Assembly (NCBI GenBank): GCA_036389135.1
Contig: DASVQP010000019.1
Span: 62,001 to 126,000, forward strand
DNA from: Longimicrobium sp.
GTDB lineage: Bacteria; Gemmatimonadota; Gemmatimonadetes; Longimicrobiales; Longimicrobiaceae
Direction of reading: 5' to 3'
DNA: 64,000 nt
The notes beneath the pieces are model-generated. The model worked only from the letters and a program-made list of their open reading frames with translations, was not told the DNA's origin and made no database searches. Both the position numbers and the translations under genes were made by a program. Positions within the stretch are counted from its first letter, which is position 1; each line of letters begins with the position of its first letter. Of this stretch, positions 48,882 to 57,969 are shown one piece after another.

Positions 48882-51800
48882 CTATGCGCGCAGGCGGACA
48901 CCGGTGCTGCCCTCGCCGATGGTGCCTTCGGCGAGGAGGGCGTCGAGGGCGGCGCCGACGGCTTCCTCCAGGCGCGGGCCGGTGCGGCTGAAGCCCAGCA
49001 GACCACACACTTCGCTCGCCAGCTCGCGGCGCGGCAGGCCGTCGCCCGTGCGCAGGACGGCAAGGACGGCCTCGCGATACTCCTCCGGCGCGATCCGCTC
49101 GGCGGGGATGCGGGTGCCGGCGCGCGAGCGGACCGTCACCGCGCCGTCCGCGCCCCACACGAAGTCGCCGCGCACGTGCACGCGGCCCGCGCGTTCGGCC
49201 GCGGAGAGCGCGTCCATCACCCGCGCAACCATCCGGCTCCCGGCGCGCGGCACGTCCCACATCGCCGCGACGCGAGACACGAGATCGTCCACGTGCAGCG
49301 GCGCCTCGGCTTCCACGACGACGGTGATGGCGCGGAGGAGCTCGGCGTCGGGGGCGGCGGCTAGCTCGGTGCCGGCGTGGCGCGGGGTCGTGTCGGCCAT
49401 CCGGTACGGCGTGGCGGCGATGCTTGCGGGGGCGTCACCGGCGTCATCGGGTGCGGCTGCCTGCGTGGGCTCCTCGGCGGGCTCGGGGGCGGAGACGATG
49501 CGGTCGACTTGCAGCTGCGCGGGGGCGGTGCGGGCACGGGTGCGCGACTCCTCCACCTTGCGCAGGATGCGCTCGATCTGGCCCTCGCGGTCCTTGAACC
49601 AGTCGGTGGACCAGATGCGGTGGATCTCCCAGCCGCGCCGCTCCAGCACCTGCTGGCGGAGGCGGTCGCGGTCGCGTGCGGTCTCGGAGGAGTGGTAGGC
49701 CACGCCGTCGCACTCGATTCCGCAGACGTATCGGCCGGGCGCCTCATGGTCGATCACCCCGAAGTCGATGCGGTAGCCCGCGACGCCCACCTGCGGCTGA
49801 AGGTGGAGCCCGCGCTGCGTGAGCTCGGCGAGCACCTCGCGCTCAAAGGGCGAATCGGTGTCCGCGGCCGCGCTGGCGGTGGCGCTGTCCAGGCGGCCGT
49901 GCTCGGCGTACAGGAGGAACTCGCGCAGGAGGGCGGCGCCGCGCGAAGTGGTGGCGGCGGGGTTGATGTCGTCGCCGCGCATGGATGCGAAGACCACCAT
50001 CCGCTGGCGCGCGCGGGTGGTGAGGACGTTGAGGCGCCGCCAGCCGTTCTCGCCGTTGATGGGGCCGAAGTTGTGGCGCAGCTTGCCGTCGCGCCCGCGG
50101 GCGTAGGTCACGCTCAGCAGGATGACGTCGCGCTCGTCGCCCTGGATGTTCTCCAGGTTCTTGACGAAGAAGGGCTCCGTGTTGCTGCGCGCGAAAAAGG
50201 CCTCCAGCGACGGGTCTTCGCGGCGGCGCAGCTCCAGCTCGTCCTGGATGGCGAGCTGCTGGCGAAGGTTGAAGGTGCCGACGCCCAGCGACAGATCGGG
50301 CGTCTCACGGGCGTGGCGCACCACCTCGTCGGCCACACGGCGCGCCTCCACCAGGTTGAGCCCCTTCCCCTCGTACACGCCATCCGGCACCAGCTCGAAC
50401 ACCAGCCCGGCGGAGTGCGTCGCCGTCTCCACGCTGGGGAAGGTGTGCAGCTCCGCGTCGTAGAACGAGACGTTGGAGAAGGTGATCAGCGACTCGTGCG
50501 TGCTGCGGTAGTGCCAGCGCAGGCGCGTGCGGGGGACGCCCGCGCCCATGAACTCCTCCAGCACGCTTTCGGTGTCTTCCAGGACGGGGGTGCCGTCGTC
50601 GGCCGCGGGGGCCTCCGCCTGGCCGGACATCACGGCAAAGAAGTTGGTGGGCGGGAGCTGTTTGGGATCGCCCACCACCACCAGCTGCGCGCCGCGCACG
50701 ATGGAGCCCACCGCGTCCTCCGAGGGGAGCTGGCTGGCCTCGTCAAAGATCACCAGGTCGAAGGACGGGCGGTCGCCGTCCAGCAGCTGCGCCACGGTGA
50801 GCGGGCTCATCATGAAGCACGGCTTGATGGCGCGGATGGCGGCGCCGGCCGAGCGCAGCGTCTTGCGCAGCGGGGCGTGACGGCGTTCCTTCGCCATCTC
50901 GCGCTGAAGGAAGGGCATCCCCTCGCGCGCGGCGGGCTCGCGGAGGCGCGCCTGCACCGCCTCGCGCATGCGGCCGATCAGCGCGTCGCGGTTCTCGCGC
51001 AGCACCGCCTCGTCCAGCTCGCGGAACTCGGCGGCGCGCTGCTCGTGGGTGAGCGTGGCGAACTGGCGCAGCGGCTCGCGCTCCGCCACCGCGGCGGCCG
51101 TCCACTTCGCGTGGAAGGCGCGGCGGAATGCGCGAGAGAGATCCGTCCACGCCACCTCCCCCGCCAGCGCGGGTGCGACCAGCTCCCCCGCCACTCCAGC
51201 CGCCACGCGCTGCCTCACCATCTCGAACGCGGCCCAGCGCGGCGCCAGGACCCATCCCTCGTCAAGTGCCGCGGCGCGCGCGATCAGCTCCTCCAGCGGC
51301 GCGCCGGCCAGGTAGTCGAGCGGCCACTCCGCACGCACTCGCAGCCCCGCCAGCGCCTGGCGCGCACCCTCCGCCGCCCGCGCCAGCGCCTGCGAGAGTG
51401 AGACGTCCGGCGCGGCGCGCGCAGCCAGCTCGGCGGCCTTTTCATCCAGCCCGTGCGCCACGCAGACGCCGCGGAACTCCACCACCCAGCGCACGTATCC
51501 CTCCAGCGCCTCCCAATCCGAATCTTCGCCGTTCCAGAGCGCGCCGAAGAGCTGCCTGCCGTGGACATCACCCACCGCCAGCGCGGCACGCTCGCGCCGC
51601 AGCTCGTCCGACTTCCGCATCTCGTCCGCCTGTTCCAGCAGCGTGGCCGTGTAGCCAGGGAGGCGCAGGGCGAGCCAGCGCCGCTTGAGCATGCGGTGGC
51701 GGCCGCTGAGGAAGTTGAGGAAGCGGAAGGGGGAGCTCTCCTTCGCCTCCATGAACGCGGCGTCGTCTCCGTGCTCGGCCGTGAGCACGTCCGGCCCGAG

Positions 51801-53666
51801 GCGCGAAAGGACCCGCTCGCGCAACTCCTTCACCCGCCTGCCGAGCGCCGCCAGCTCCAGCGCCTCGCGCGGCGGCGCGTTCCAGGCGTCGCTGCGCAGC
51901 ACGGCCAGCGGCGCGCCCGGCGAGCGACCGACGACGGCGGCCACGCGCACCGCCGTGTCCACGTCCGACAGCGTCTTCACGGGAGGCAGGCCGAAGCCCG
52001 CCGCCACCTCGCCCGCGAGACGTGCGGCCTCGGCGAGGTGGGCGCGCAGCTCGCGGATCATGGCGCGCGCGGATTCCAGGTCGTCCTCCGGCCAAAAGGT
52101 GCGCGCGGAGTCGCGCCAGGGGTGGCGTGCGGGGTCGCCCGTCTCGGCGGCGGCGCGGGCCAGCTCCTCCAGGTCGCGAACGGCGGCGTCCAGCTCCTCG
52201 CGCGTGACGGTGTCGATGGGGCGCTCCAGGCGCACGCGCGGCGCATCTTTCAGCGCGAGCAGCTCTCCGAAGCCGCGGAACGGGGTGAAGCCCGCCGCGC
52301 CGAATGGAGTGTGCACCGCCTCCGTGTACGCCGTAAGCGCACCGCGCACGGCGGGCAGGCGCGCCGCCGCACCTTCGGGCGGGCGCGGGCGCTGGAGCGA
52401 TGCGTCGACGGCGCGCGCGATCTCCTTCACCACGGCGCGCTTGTTGGTCTTGCCGGAGTGCAGCTCCAGGCAGAGCTCGCCCAGCCCCGCGCGCACCATC
52501 CGCTCGTGCACCACGGAGAGGGCGGCCATCTTCTCGGCCACGAACAGCACCGACCGCCCATCCGCCAGCGCCTGCGCGATCAGGTTGGTGATGGTCTGCG
52601 ACTTCCCCGTCCCCGGCGGCCCCTCCAGCACCAGGTCGTGCCCGCGCGCCACGGCGGCGATCGCGCGAAGCTGGCTCCCGTCCGCGTCCACCACCTGCGC
52701 GGTGCGCTCGGGCGGAAAGTCGGCGTCGAGCTGCATCGTGCGCACGTCCTCAGGCAGCTGCGACAGGTCGCCGCCCTTGCGCGTGACGAGCTGCCGCACG
52801 AGCCGGTGCGTGCCGAACGCGAGGCCGTTCGCCTCCAGGTCCTTGTACATCACGAACTTCTGGAAGGCAAAGAGGCCCAGGTACACCTCCGTCGTCACCT
52901 GCCACCCCACCTGCCCCTTCACTGCCTCCGTGACCGCCTGAAAGAACGCCTGCAGGTCGTAGTCGTCCGCGATGGTGGCGGGGTCCGGAAGCTCGGGGAG
53001 CACCACGCCGAAGCCGCGGCGCAGGTGCTCGGCGAGGGCGGGGTTGACGATGGGATCGTCATCCGTGGCCGTCACCGTGTACCCGGCGGCCGCTGAGGCG
53101 CGCTTCAAAGCGACCGGCAGCAGGACGAGCGGCGCGCGCAGCGTCTGGTCCGAATCGGCGGACTCGCGGTAGTGCAGCATCCCGAGCGCCATGAAGAGCG
53201 TGTTGACCCCCTGCTCTTCCTGGGTCTCGATGGCCTGCGCGTCGATGCGGCGGAGGGAGTGGTCCAGCTTGTCCGCGGGCGAGCTGGTCTGGAGGGTGTC
53301 GTCGCGGTGCTTCTCGTGGAGCGCCGCGGCCTCGTACGGCGCGTACCCCGCCGCCTGCGGCATCGCCTCGTCATCCGTCTCCACCCCAGCCTCCGTCACG
53401 GCAGGCTCGGCTGGGATTGCCGGCTCGGACGCGGCGGCTGCGGTCTCCGGCTCCGGCACGGCGGCGCGGAAGCGCATGGGCTTCTCGGCCAGGTAGAGGC
53501 GGTGGAAGACCTCGGCCGGCCGCTCGTCCACCACGGCGATGGTGGAGACGCGCGTCATCCTGAAGTTGAGCGCGCGGTTGCGCTTGCTCAGGTCCAGCAG
53601 CTTGCGCTTCCAGTGATCGATCGAAGCGGCGACGCGGGCGTCGTCGGCGGCGGTGTCGGGGAGCAT
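48882..53666 (-). CDS. DUF4011 helicase with C-terminal nuclease and DUF3320
   Basis: The 1594-residue protein starts with a DUF4011 domain (IDHWKRKLLDLSKRNRALNF). An SF1 (Upf1-like) helicase follows, with Walker A GPPGTGKSQTI, Walker B FDEASQLPSEDAV, QLVVVGDPKQLPPTNFF and the C-terminal TTRARQRMVVFAS. A Vsr/MTES_1575-type endonuclease comes next (RIDFGVIDHEAPGRY; GIECDGVAYHSSETARDRDRLRQQVL), and DUF3320-like winged segments end the protein. As I recall, this order (DUF4011, helicase, Vsr-like nuclease, DUF3320) was reported in anti-phage screens. It faces the Fic gene across a repeat. It is probably a single-protein nucleic-acid-degrading defence system. Confidence 0.9.
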   Translation of the reverse strand: MLPDTAADDARVAASIDHWKRKLLDLSKRNRALNFRMTRVSTIAVVDERPAEVFHRLYLAEKPMRFRAAVPEPETAAAASEPAIPAEPAVTEAGVETDDEAMPQAAGYAPYEAAALHEKHRDDTLQTSSPADKLDHSLRRIDAQAIETQEEQGVNTLFMALGMLHYRESADSDQTLRAPLVLLPVALKRASAAAGYTVTATDDDPIVNPALAEHLRRGFGVVLPELPDPATIADDYDLQAFFQAVTEAVKGQVGWQVTTEVYLGLFAFQKFVMYKDLEANGLAFGTHRLVRQLVTRKGGDLSQLPEDVRTMQLDADFPPERTAQVVDADGSQLRAIAAVARGHDLVLEGPPGTGKSQTITNLIAQALADGRSVLFVAEKMAALSVVHERMVRAGLGELCLELHSGKTNKRAVVKEIARAVDASLQRPRPPEGAAARLPAVRGALTAYTEAVHTPFGAAGFTPFRGFGELLALKDAPRVRLERPIDTVTREELDAAVRDLEELARAAAETGDPARHPWRDSARTFWPEDDLESARAMIRELRAHLAEAARLAGEVAAGFGLPPVKTLSDVDTAVRVAAVVGRSPGAPLAVLRSDAWNAPPREALELAALGRRVKELRERVLSRLGPDVLTAEHGDDAAFMEAKESSPFRFLNFLSGRHRMLKRRWLALRLPGYTATLLEQADEMRKSDELRRERAALAVGDVHGRQLFGALWNGEDSDWEALEGYVRWVVEFRGVCVAHGLDEKAAELAARAAPDVSLSQALARAAEGARQALAGLRVRAEWPLDYLAGAPLEELIARAAALDEGWVLAPRWAAFEMVRQRVAAGVAGELVAPALAGEVAWTDLSRAFRRAFHAKWTAAAVAEREPLRQFATLTHEQRAAEFRELDEAVLRENRDALIGRMREAVQARLREPAAREGMPFLQREMAKERRHAPLRKTLRSAGAAIRAIKPCFMMSPLTVAQLLDGDRPSFDLVIFDEASQLPSEDAVGSIVRGAQLVVVGDPKQLPPTNFFAVMSGQAEAPAADDGTPVLEDTESVLEEFMGAGVPRTRLRWHYRSTHESLITFSNVSFYDAELHTFPSVETATHSAGLVFELVPDGVYEGKGLNLVEARRVADEVVRHARETPDLSLGVGTFNLRQQLAIQDELELRRREDPSLEAFFARSNTEPFFVKNLENIQGDERDVILLSVTYARGRDGKLRHNFGPINGENGWRRLNVLTTRARQRMVVFASMRGDDINPAATTSRGAALLREFLLYAEHGRLDSATASAAADTDSPFEREVLAELTQRGLHLQPQVGVAGYRIDFGVIDHEAPGRYVCGIECDGVAYHSSETARDRDRLRQQVLERRGWEIHRIWSTDWFKDREGQIERILRKVEESRTRARTAPAQLQVDRIVSAPEPAEEPTQAAAPDDAGDAPASIAATPYRMADTTPRHAGTELAAAPDAELLRAITVVVEAEAPLHVDDLVSRVAAMWDVPRAGSRMVARVMDALSAAERAGRVHVRGDFVWGADGAVTVRSRAGTRIPAERIAPEEYREAVLAVLRTGDGLPRRELASEVCGLLGFSRTGPRLEEAVGAALDALLAEGTIGEGSTGVRLRA

Positions 53667-54210
53667 GGCGGAGCGGCTTGGGGGAGAGGACCGGCGGGCC
53701 CGCGGGGCTGGTGATGATGCTGATGTGTAGCGCGGCGGGGGGCGCGGGACAAGAGGCCCTCACCCCCGCTCGTTCCTCGCTGCCGGCTGTGGTAGGGGCG
53801 CGATTCATCGCGCCCACCCTCCGCCCCGCCTCGACCACCGCTGGCAACACCAATATCCGTAGGGGCAGACCTGCGTGTCTGCCCTCCCCCACCCCCGTCT
53901 CGACCCACCGTCACGACGTAGGGCCGCCCCAACGTGGTTGCCCGTGCCCGCCCCCGCGCCACACCGCGCGCGCCTCACCAACGCGGGCCTGTCCCCCCGC
54001 ACGACACGGTGTATCGCTGCGATACACACCGAACCCGCCGCACTGCATCCCTCCGCCCGCGCACCGCACACCCAACCCCCAGCATTCACAACGGCTTGCA
54101 GCGCTCCCCGCATGCGTCGCGGGACCGGTCCCCGTGTTGCCTTTGCAGAGGACACGAAACAAACGACTCCCGGGACAACGGGAGACCCTCGCAGCGGAAG
54201 GGACCCCCCG
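53667..54210. repeat. non-coding region with repeat family A copy 3
   Basis: The 540 bases between the helicase gene (-) and the cupredoxin gene (+) hold, from about 53755 to 53965, a diverged family A repeat: GGGGCGCGATTCATCGCGCC near 53793 and GGGCCGCCCCAACGTGG near 53923. A perfect GTGTATCGCTGCGATACAC palindrome follows (54009-54027). No gene is supported. Confidence 0.7.
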
Positions 54211-55737
54211 ATGTACAAGCCCTTGATCACCGCGCTGGTCCTCGCCGCGCTGGCCGCATGCGGCGGCGGCGGGGCGGCCACGACGCCGACGGAGAACGGG
54301 ACCGGCAATGGAGGCGAGATCACCGCCCCCGCCGGACTCACGCTGAGCCACACCACCGCCAGCGTCGCCGCCGGCGGCACCCTGCAGCTATCCGCCACAC
54401 CCGTGAACGCCTCGGGGACCGCCATGAGCGGGCTCCCGGCGCCCACGTGGACCACCAGCGACGCCGCCGTGGCCACGGTCAGCGGCAGCGGCGTCGTCAC
54501 CGGCGTGGGAGCCGGAACGGCCACCATCACCGCCAGCCTCACCGCCGCCGGGGCCACGCGCACCGCCGGCGTGCAGGTGACAGTGACGCGGCCCGCGGGC
54601 GCCACCTTCGCCTCGCTTGCCCTGTCGCCCGCATCGGGCGCGGTGGCGGCGGGGTCGACGCTGCCCCTCGCCGCCACCCCGCGCGACGGGAGCGGCCAGG
54701 CGATGTCGGGTCTGCCGGCCGCCGCCTTCACCACCAGCAACGCGTCGGTGGCCACCGTGAGCCCCGCGGGCCTGGTCACCGGCGTGGCTGCGGGAACGGC
54801 GACGATCACGGCATCGCTCACCTCGGGCGGCGTCACGCACACGGCGACGGCCACGATCACCGTCACCGCGAGCGCGCCACCCCCGGGCGGCGGCGGAAGC
54901 AGCAGCGCGACGGTTCAGGGGCTGGAGCACGCGTTCTCGCCCGCCAGCGTCACCATCACCCCGGGCGGCACGGTGACGTGGACGATGGTGGACGACGAGC
55001 ACGACGTCACCTGGACGGGCGCGGCGCCTCCGGGGGGCAACATCCCCAAGATGGACGAGGGCAGGTCCGTCTCGCGCACCTTCCCCACGGCGGGCACCTA
55101 CACGTACCGCTGCGCGCGACACGAGAACCACAACGAGACGGGCACCGTCATCGTACAGGGCGGGACCTCATCGGCGGTGTTCACCTCGGTGTCGGTGGTG
55201 CCGGGCGCGCCAGGCGTCGCCGTGGGATCCACCGCGCAGCTCCTGGCGACGCCGCTCGACCAGAACGGCCAGCCGATGTCCGGTCTGCCCGCCGCCACCT
55301 GGACCACCAGCGACGCAACCCGCGCCACCGTCAGCGGCACGGGCGTCGTCACGGGCGTGGCGGCGGGGAGCGCGACGATCACCGCCTCCATCACCTCCGG
55401 TGGCGTCACGCGCACGGGATCGGCGACGGTCAGCGTGACCGCGGGCGGGGGCACGACTCCGCCTCCTCCGCCGCCGCCGGGCAACTCGTCCGCAACGGTC
55501 ACCACGCCGGGCGAAACGTTCGCGCCGCAGGCGGTCACCATCGCGGCGGGCGGCACGGTGACGTGGCAGATCAGCGGGGCCACGCACAACGTCACCTTCA
55601 ACGGCGCGGCGCCCGCGGGCGGCAACATCCCGGACACCCGCAGCGGCAACATCGCGCGCCAGTTCACCACCGCGGGAAGCTACGACTACCAGTGCACGCG
55701 GCACTCGGGCATGACGGGGCGCGTCGTCGTCCAGTGA
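54211..55737 (+). CDS. lipoprotein with Ig-like (Big2) and two cupredoxin domains
   Basis: The 508-residue protein has lipobox LAAC (Cys about 17). It alternates bacterial Ig-like Big2 repeats (LSATPVNASGTAMSGLPAPTWTTSDAAVATVSGSGVVTGV and two more copies, near 30-120, 130-220 and 330-415) with two cupredoxin domains. The first (about 235-315) has His in DDEHDVTW and CARHENH but no Met ligand. The second (about 425-508) has ATHNVTF and YQCTRHSGMTG, a full His-Cys-His-Met set. It is likely surface-exposed and copper-binding. It is the first of four adjacent cupredoxin genes; ATG is at 54211. Confidence 0.85.
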   Translation: MYKPLITALVLAALAACGGGGAATTPTENGTGNGGEITAPAGLTLSHTTASVAAGGTLQLSATPVNASGTAMSGLPAPTWTTSDAAVATVSGSGVVTGVGAGTATITASLTAAGATRTAGVQVTVTRPAGATFASLALSPASGAVAAGSTLPLAATPRDGSGQAMSGLPAAAFTTSNASVATVSPAGLVTGVAAGTATITASLTSGGVTHTATATITVTASAPPPGGGGSSSATVQGLEHAFSPASVTITPGGTVTWTMVDDEHDVTWTGAAPPGGNIPKMDEGRSVSRTFPTAGTYTYRCARHENHNETGTVIVQGGTSSAVFTSVSVVPGAPGVAVGSTAQLLATPLDQNGQPMSGLPAATWTTSDATRATVSGTGVVTGVAAGSATITASITSGGVTRTGSATVSVTAGGGTTPPPPPPPGNSSATVTTPGETFAPQAVTIAAGGTVTWQISGATHNVTFNGAAPAGGNIPDTRSGNIARQFTTAGSYDYQCTRHSGMTGRVVVQ

Positions 55738-55772
55738 CGCGCCCGACCATCCATCACCAACGGAGCCATACC

Positions 55773-56186
55773 ATGCGCAAAACGACCATCCTCGCGGCAC
55801 TCGCCCTGGCCATCGCCCCCTTCGCCGTCCGTGCGTCGGCGGACACGCCTCCCACCACGCACGAGGTGAAGATGGTGATGGTGGGGAGCGCCGCCCGCTT
55901 CGAGCCGGCGAGCCTCACCATCAAGGCGGGCGACCGCGTGCGCTTCGTCAACGCCAGCGGCGGCCCGCACAACGTCTCCTTCGATCCGGCGAAGGTGCCG
56001 GACGACGCCGAGCGCGCCCTTTCGGCCGGGATGCCGGCGCAGATCCAGGCGCTCTGGGGCCCGCTGGTGACCCAGGCGAACGGCGTCTACACCATCAGCT
56101 TCGCCGGGGTGAAGCCGGGCCGCTACGAGTTCTTTTGCATGCCGCACATGGCGATGGGGATGAAGGGAGTCCTCACCGTCCAGTAG
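55773..56186 (+). CDS. plastocyanin-like cupredoxin
   Basis: The 137-residue exported protein has a signal peptide ending AVRASAD and a single type 1 copper domain. His is in GGPHNVSF and the C-terminal Cys-His-Met set in FFCMPHMAMGMKG. It likely shuttles electrons in the periplasm. An insert of about 35 residues (AKVPDDAERALSAGMPAQIQALWGP) separates the two ligand strands. It follows the preceding cupredoxin lipoprotein by 35 bases. Confidence 0.88.
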   Translation: MRKTTILAALALAIAPFAVRASADTPPTTHEVKMVMVGSAARFEPASLTIKAGDRVRFVNASGGPHNVSFDPAKVPDDAERALSAGMPAQIQALWGPLVTQANGVYTISFAGVKPGRYEFFCMPHMAMGMKGVLTVQ

Positions 56187-56245
56187 ACGCGAACGGGCGG
56201 CGTGCATCCGCGCGCCGCCCGCCGCCCACCGCACCGGAGCCGACC

Positions 56246-57325
56246 GTGCCGAAGCCCATCCCAGCCGCCGCCCTCATCCTCCTCGCGCTGAGCGCCCCCG
56301 CGGCGCACGCCCAGTCGCTGCTGGACCGTTCGCCCAACGTGACGGGCGGGTGGGTGGGGAACAGCGGGCAGCTGTACTTCAACTTCATGCACCGCTTCAC
56401 CGCCAGCTCGGCGCCGGAGCGCAAGGTGATCAACGTCCCCACCTTTACGGTGGCGGCGGGGCTCCCGAAGCGCACGCTGGTGGGCGCCCACTACGCCACC
56501 AACTCGCAGCTCGCGCCGCGCTACCCCAACGAATGGGAGCTATGGGCCCGCCACGCCTTCTTTGCGCAGGATGGCGGCGCGCCCGCCGACGTGGCCGCGC
56601 AGGTCGCCTACAACCTCGCCGCCGCCGGCGTGGACGGCGAGGTGACGCTGGCCCGGCGCCAGGGCCCGGTGCGCCTGATGGCCGCCGCGCGCGTCCTCTC
56701 CGATCCGCTGGTGGCCGGCCAGACGCGCTTCGCTGTGGCGGGCGGGGGCACGCTGCGCATCTCGCGCTACCTGGCGCTCGCCGGCGACGTGGCGACGCTC
56801 ATGGACCGCACGCCGGAGGAGCGGATGGCGTGGAGCGCGGGGCTGCACGTAGCCCTTCCCCACACGCCGCACTCGCTCTCGCTGCAGGCGGCCAACACCA
56901 ACGCGTACACGCTGCAGGGCTCGTCGCGCGGTGAGAAGGAGATCCGCTACGGCTTCGAGTTCACCATCCCTGTGACGCTGGCCCGCTGGTTCGGCGGCGG
57001 CGGCGCGCAGCCGGCCGCCCCAGCGCACACCGCCCCCGCCGCCGCTCCGTCCACCCCGTCTGCGCCAGCGACGGGCCCGGTGGTGAAAGCCGGGATACGC
57101 AACCTGGCCTTCATCCCCGCGCGCATCGAGATCGCGGCGGGGACGACGGTGGAATGGACGAACACGGACGCGCTGGCGCACACGGTGACGGCGGTGGACC
57201 GCTCCTTCGACTCGGGGCTGATCGAGCCGGGGCGGGTGTGGCGGCACACCTTCACCGCGCCTGGCACCTACGACTTCCAGTGCACCCCGCACCCCTTCAT
57301 GAAGGGAGTGGTGATCGTCAAATGA
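56246..57325 (+). CDS. DUF5777-type beta-barrel fused to a cupredoxin
   Basis: The 359-residue protein has a signal peptide (ALSAPAAHAQS). Its domain of about 240 residues is that of DUF5777-like outer-membrane proteins (NFMHRFTASSAPERKVINVPTFTVAAGLPKRTLVGAHYATNSQL). A Pro/Ala linker joins it to a C-terminal cupredoxin (about 275-359) with ALAHTVTAVDRSFDSG and YDFQCTPHPFMKG copper ligands. The barrel may anchor the copper site at the outer membrane. It starts at GTG 56246, and its stop overlaps the next gene by four bases. Confidence 0.82.
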   Translation: MPKPIPAAALILLALSAPAAHAQSLLDRSPNVTGGWVGNSGQLYFNFMHRFTASSAPERKVINVPTFTVAAGLPKRTLVGAHYATNSQLAPRYPNEWELWARHAFFAQDGGAPADVAAQVAYNLAAAGVDGEVTLARRQGPVRLMAAARVLSDPLVAGQTRFAVAGGGTLRISRYLALAGDVATLMDRTPEERMAWSAGLHVALPHTPHSLSLQAANTNAYTLQGSSRGEKEIRYGFEFTIPVTLARWFGGGGAQPAAPAHTAPAAAPSTPSAPATGPVVKAGIRNLAFIPARIEIAAGTTVEWTNTDALAHTVTAVDRSFDSGLIEPGRVWRHTFTAPGTYDFQCTPHPFMKGVVIVK

Positions 57326-57717
57326 CCATCAAATCGATTTACAGCTTCGGCTGCGCGGCCTTTGCCACGACGGTCGTGGCGGCATCGCTGGGCGGGTGCT
57401 TCTCCGAGCGTGTGGCGGGGAGCACAGGCGGGAGCGCGGCCGAGCTCTGCGGCGGCACGCAGCCCAACGTGGTGCGCATCCGCGACTTCGCCTTCGGCCC
57501 CGGCGAGCTGCGCGTGCGCCCTGGCACGCGCGTCATCTTCGCCAACTGCGACGCCGTCCAGCACTCCTCCACCTCCGACGCCGAGGGTGCCGGGAGCTGG
57601 GACTCGGGCCTGATCTCCCCCAACACCACCTTTGAGCACACCTTCACCCAGGCCGGCCGCTTCCCCTACCACTGCGAGCCGCACCCGTCGATGAAGGGGA
57701 CGATCGTGGTGGAGTAG
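57322..57717 (+). CDS. cupredoxin lipoprotein
   Basis: The 131-residue protein has lipobox LGGC (about Cys26) and a type 1 copper domain with AVQHSSTSDAEGAGSWDSG and FPYHCEPHPSMKGTIVVE, giving His, Cys, His and Met ligands. Its C-terminal strand is very similar to the cupredoxin part of the preceding gene, pointing to duplication. ATG at 57322 overlaps the preceding stop (ATGA). Confidence 0.88.
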   Translation: MTIKSIYSFGCAAFATTVVAASLGGCFSERVAGSTGGSAAELCGGTQPNVVRIRDFAFGPGELRVRPGTRVIFANCDAVQHSSTSDAEGAGSWDSGLISPNTTFEHTFTQAGRFPYHCEPHPSMKGTIVVE

Positions 57718-57733
57718 GCCAGACCCTGCCCTG

Positions 57734-57922
57734 GCGAGTAAACTCGCGGCAACAAAAGCACAAAGTCCGCCTCCGCGGACTCCGGGTCCAATGCCGCGTT
57801 TCTCGAGCCGGCTTCAGCCGCCTTCCCGTGGTTCCAGCCGGGGGCTTCAGCCCCCGGTTCGCCGCCGGACCGATGCTGGGGCCCCGCACCAACCCTGCCC
57901 CCAAACCTGCGAAGGCAGGTTT
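57734..57922. repeat. cluster of short hairpins (REP-like)
   Basis: Four short perfect hairpins follow one another after the cupredoxin operon: GCGAG/CTCGC (57734-57747), AGTCCGC/GCGGACT (57764-57781), CCGGGGGC/GCCCCCGG (57838-57857) and AAACCTGC/GCAGGTTT (57903-57922), each with a loop of four bases. The segments between them contain GGCTTCAGCCGCC-like words. Confidence 0.6.
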
Positions 57923-57969
57923 CCCGCGGTTGTTGCAGCGGTTTCGACCGCCGGTGTTATGGGAATTCC

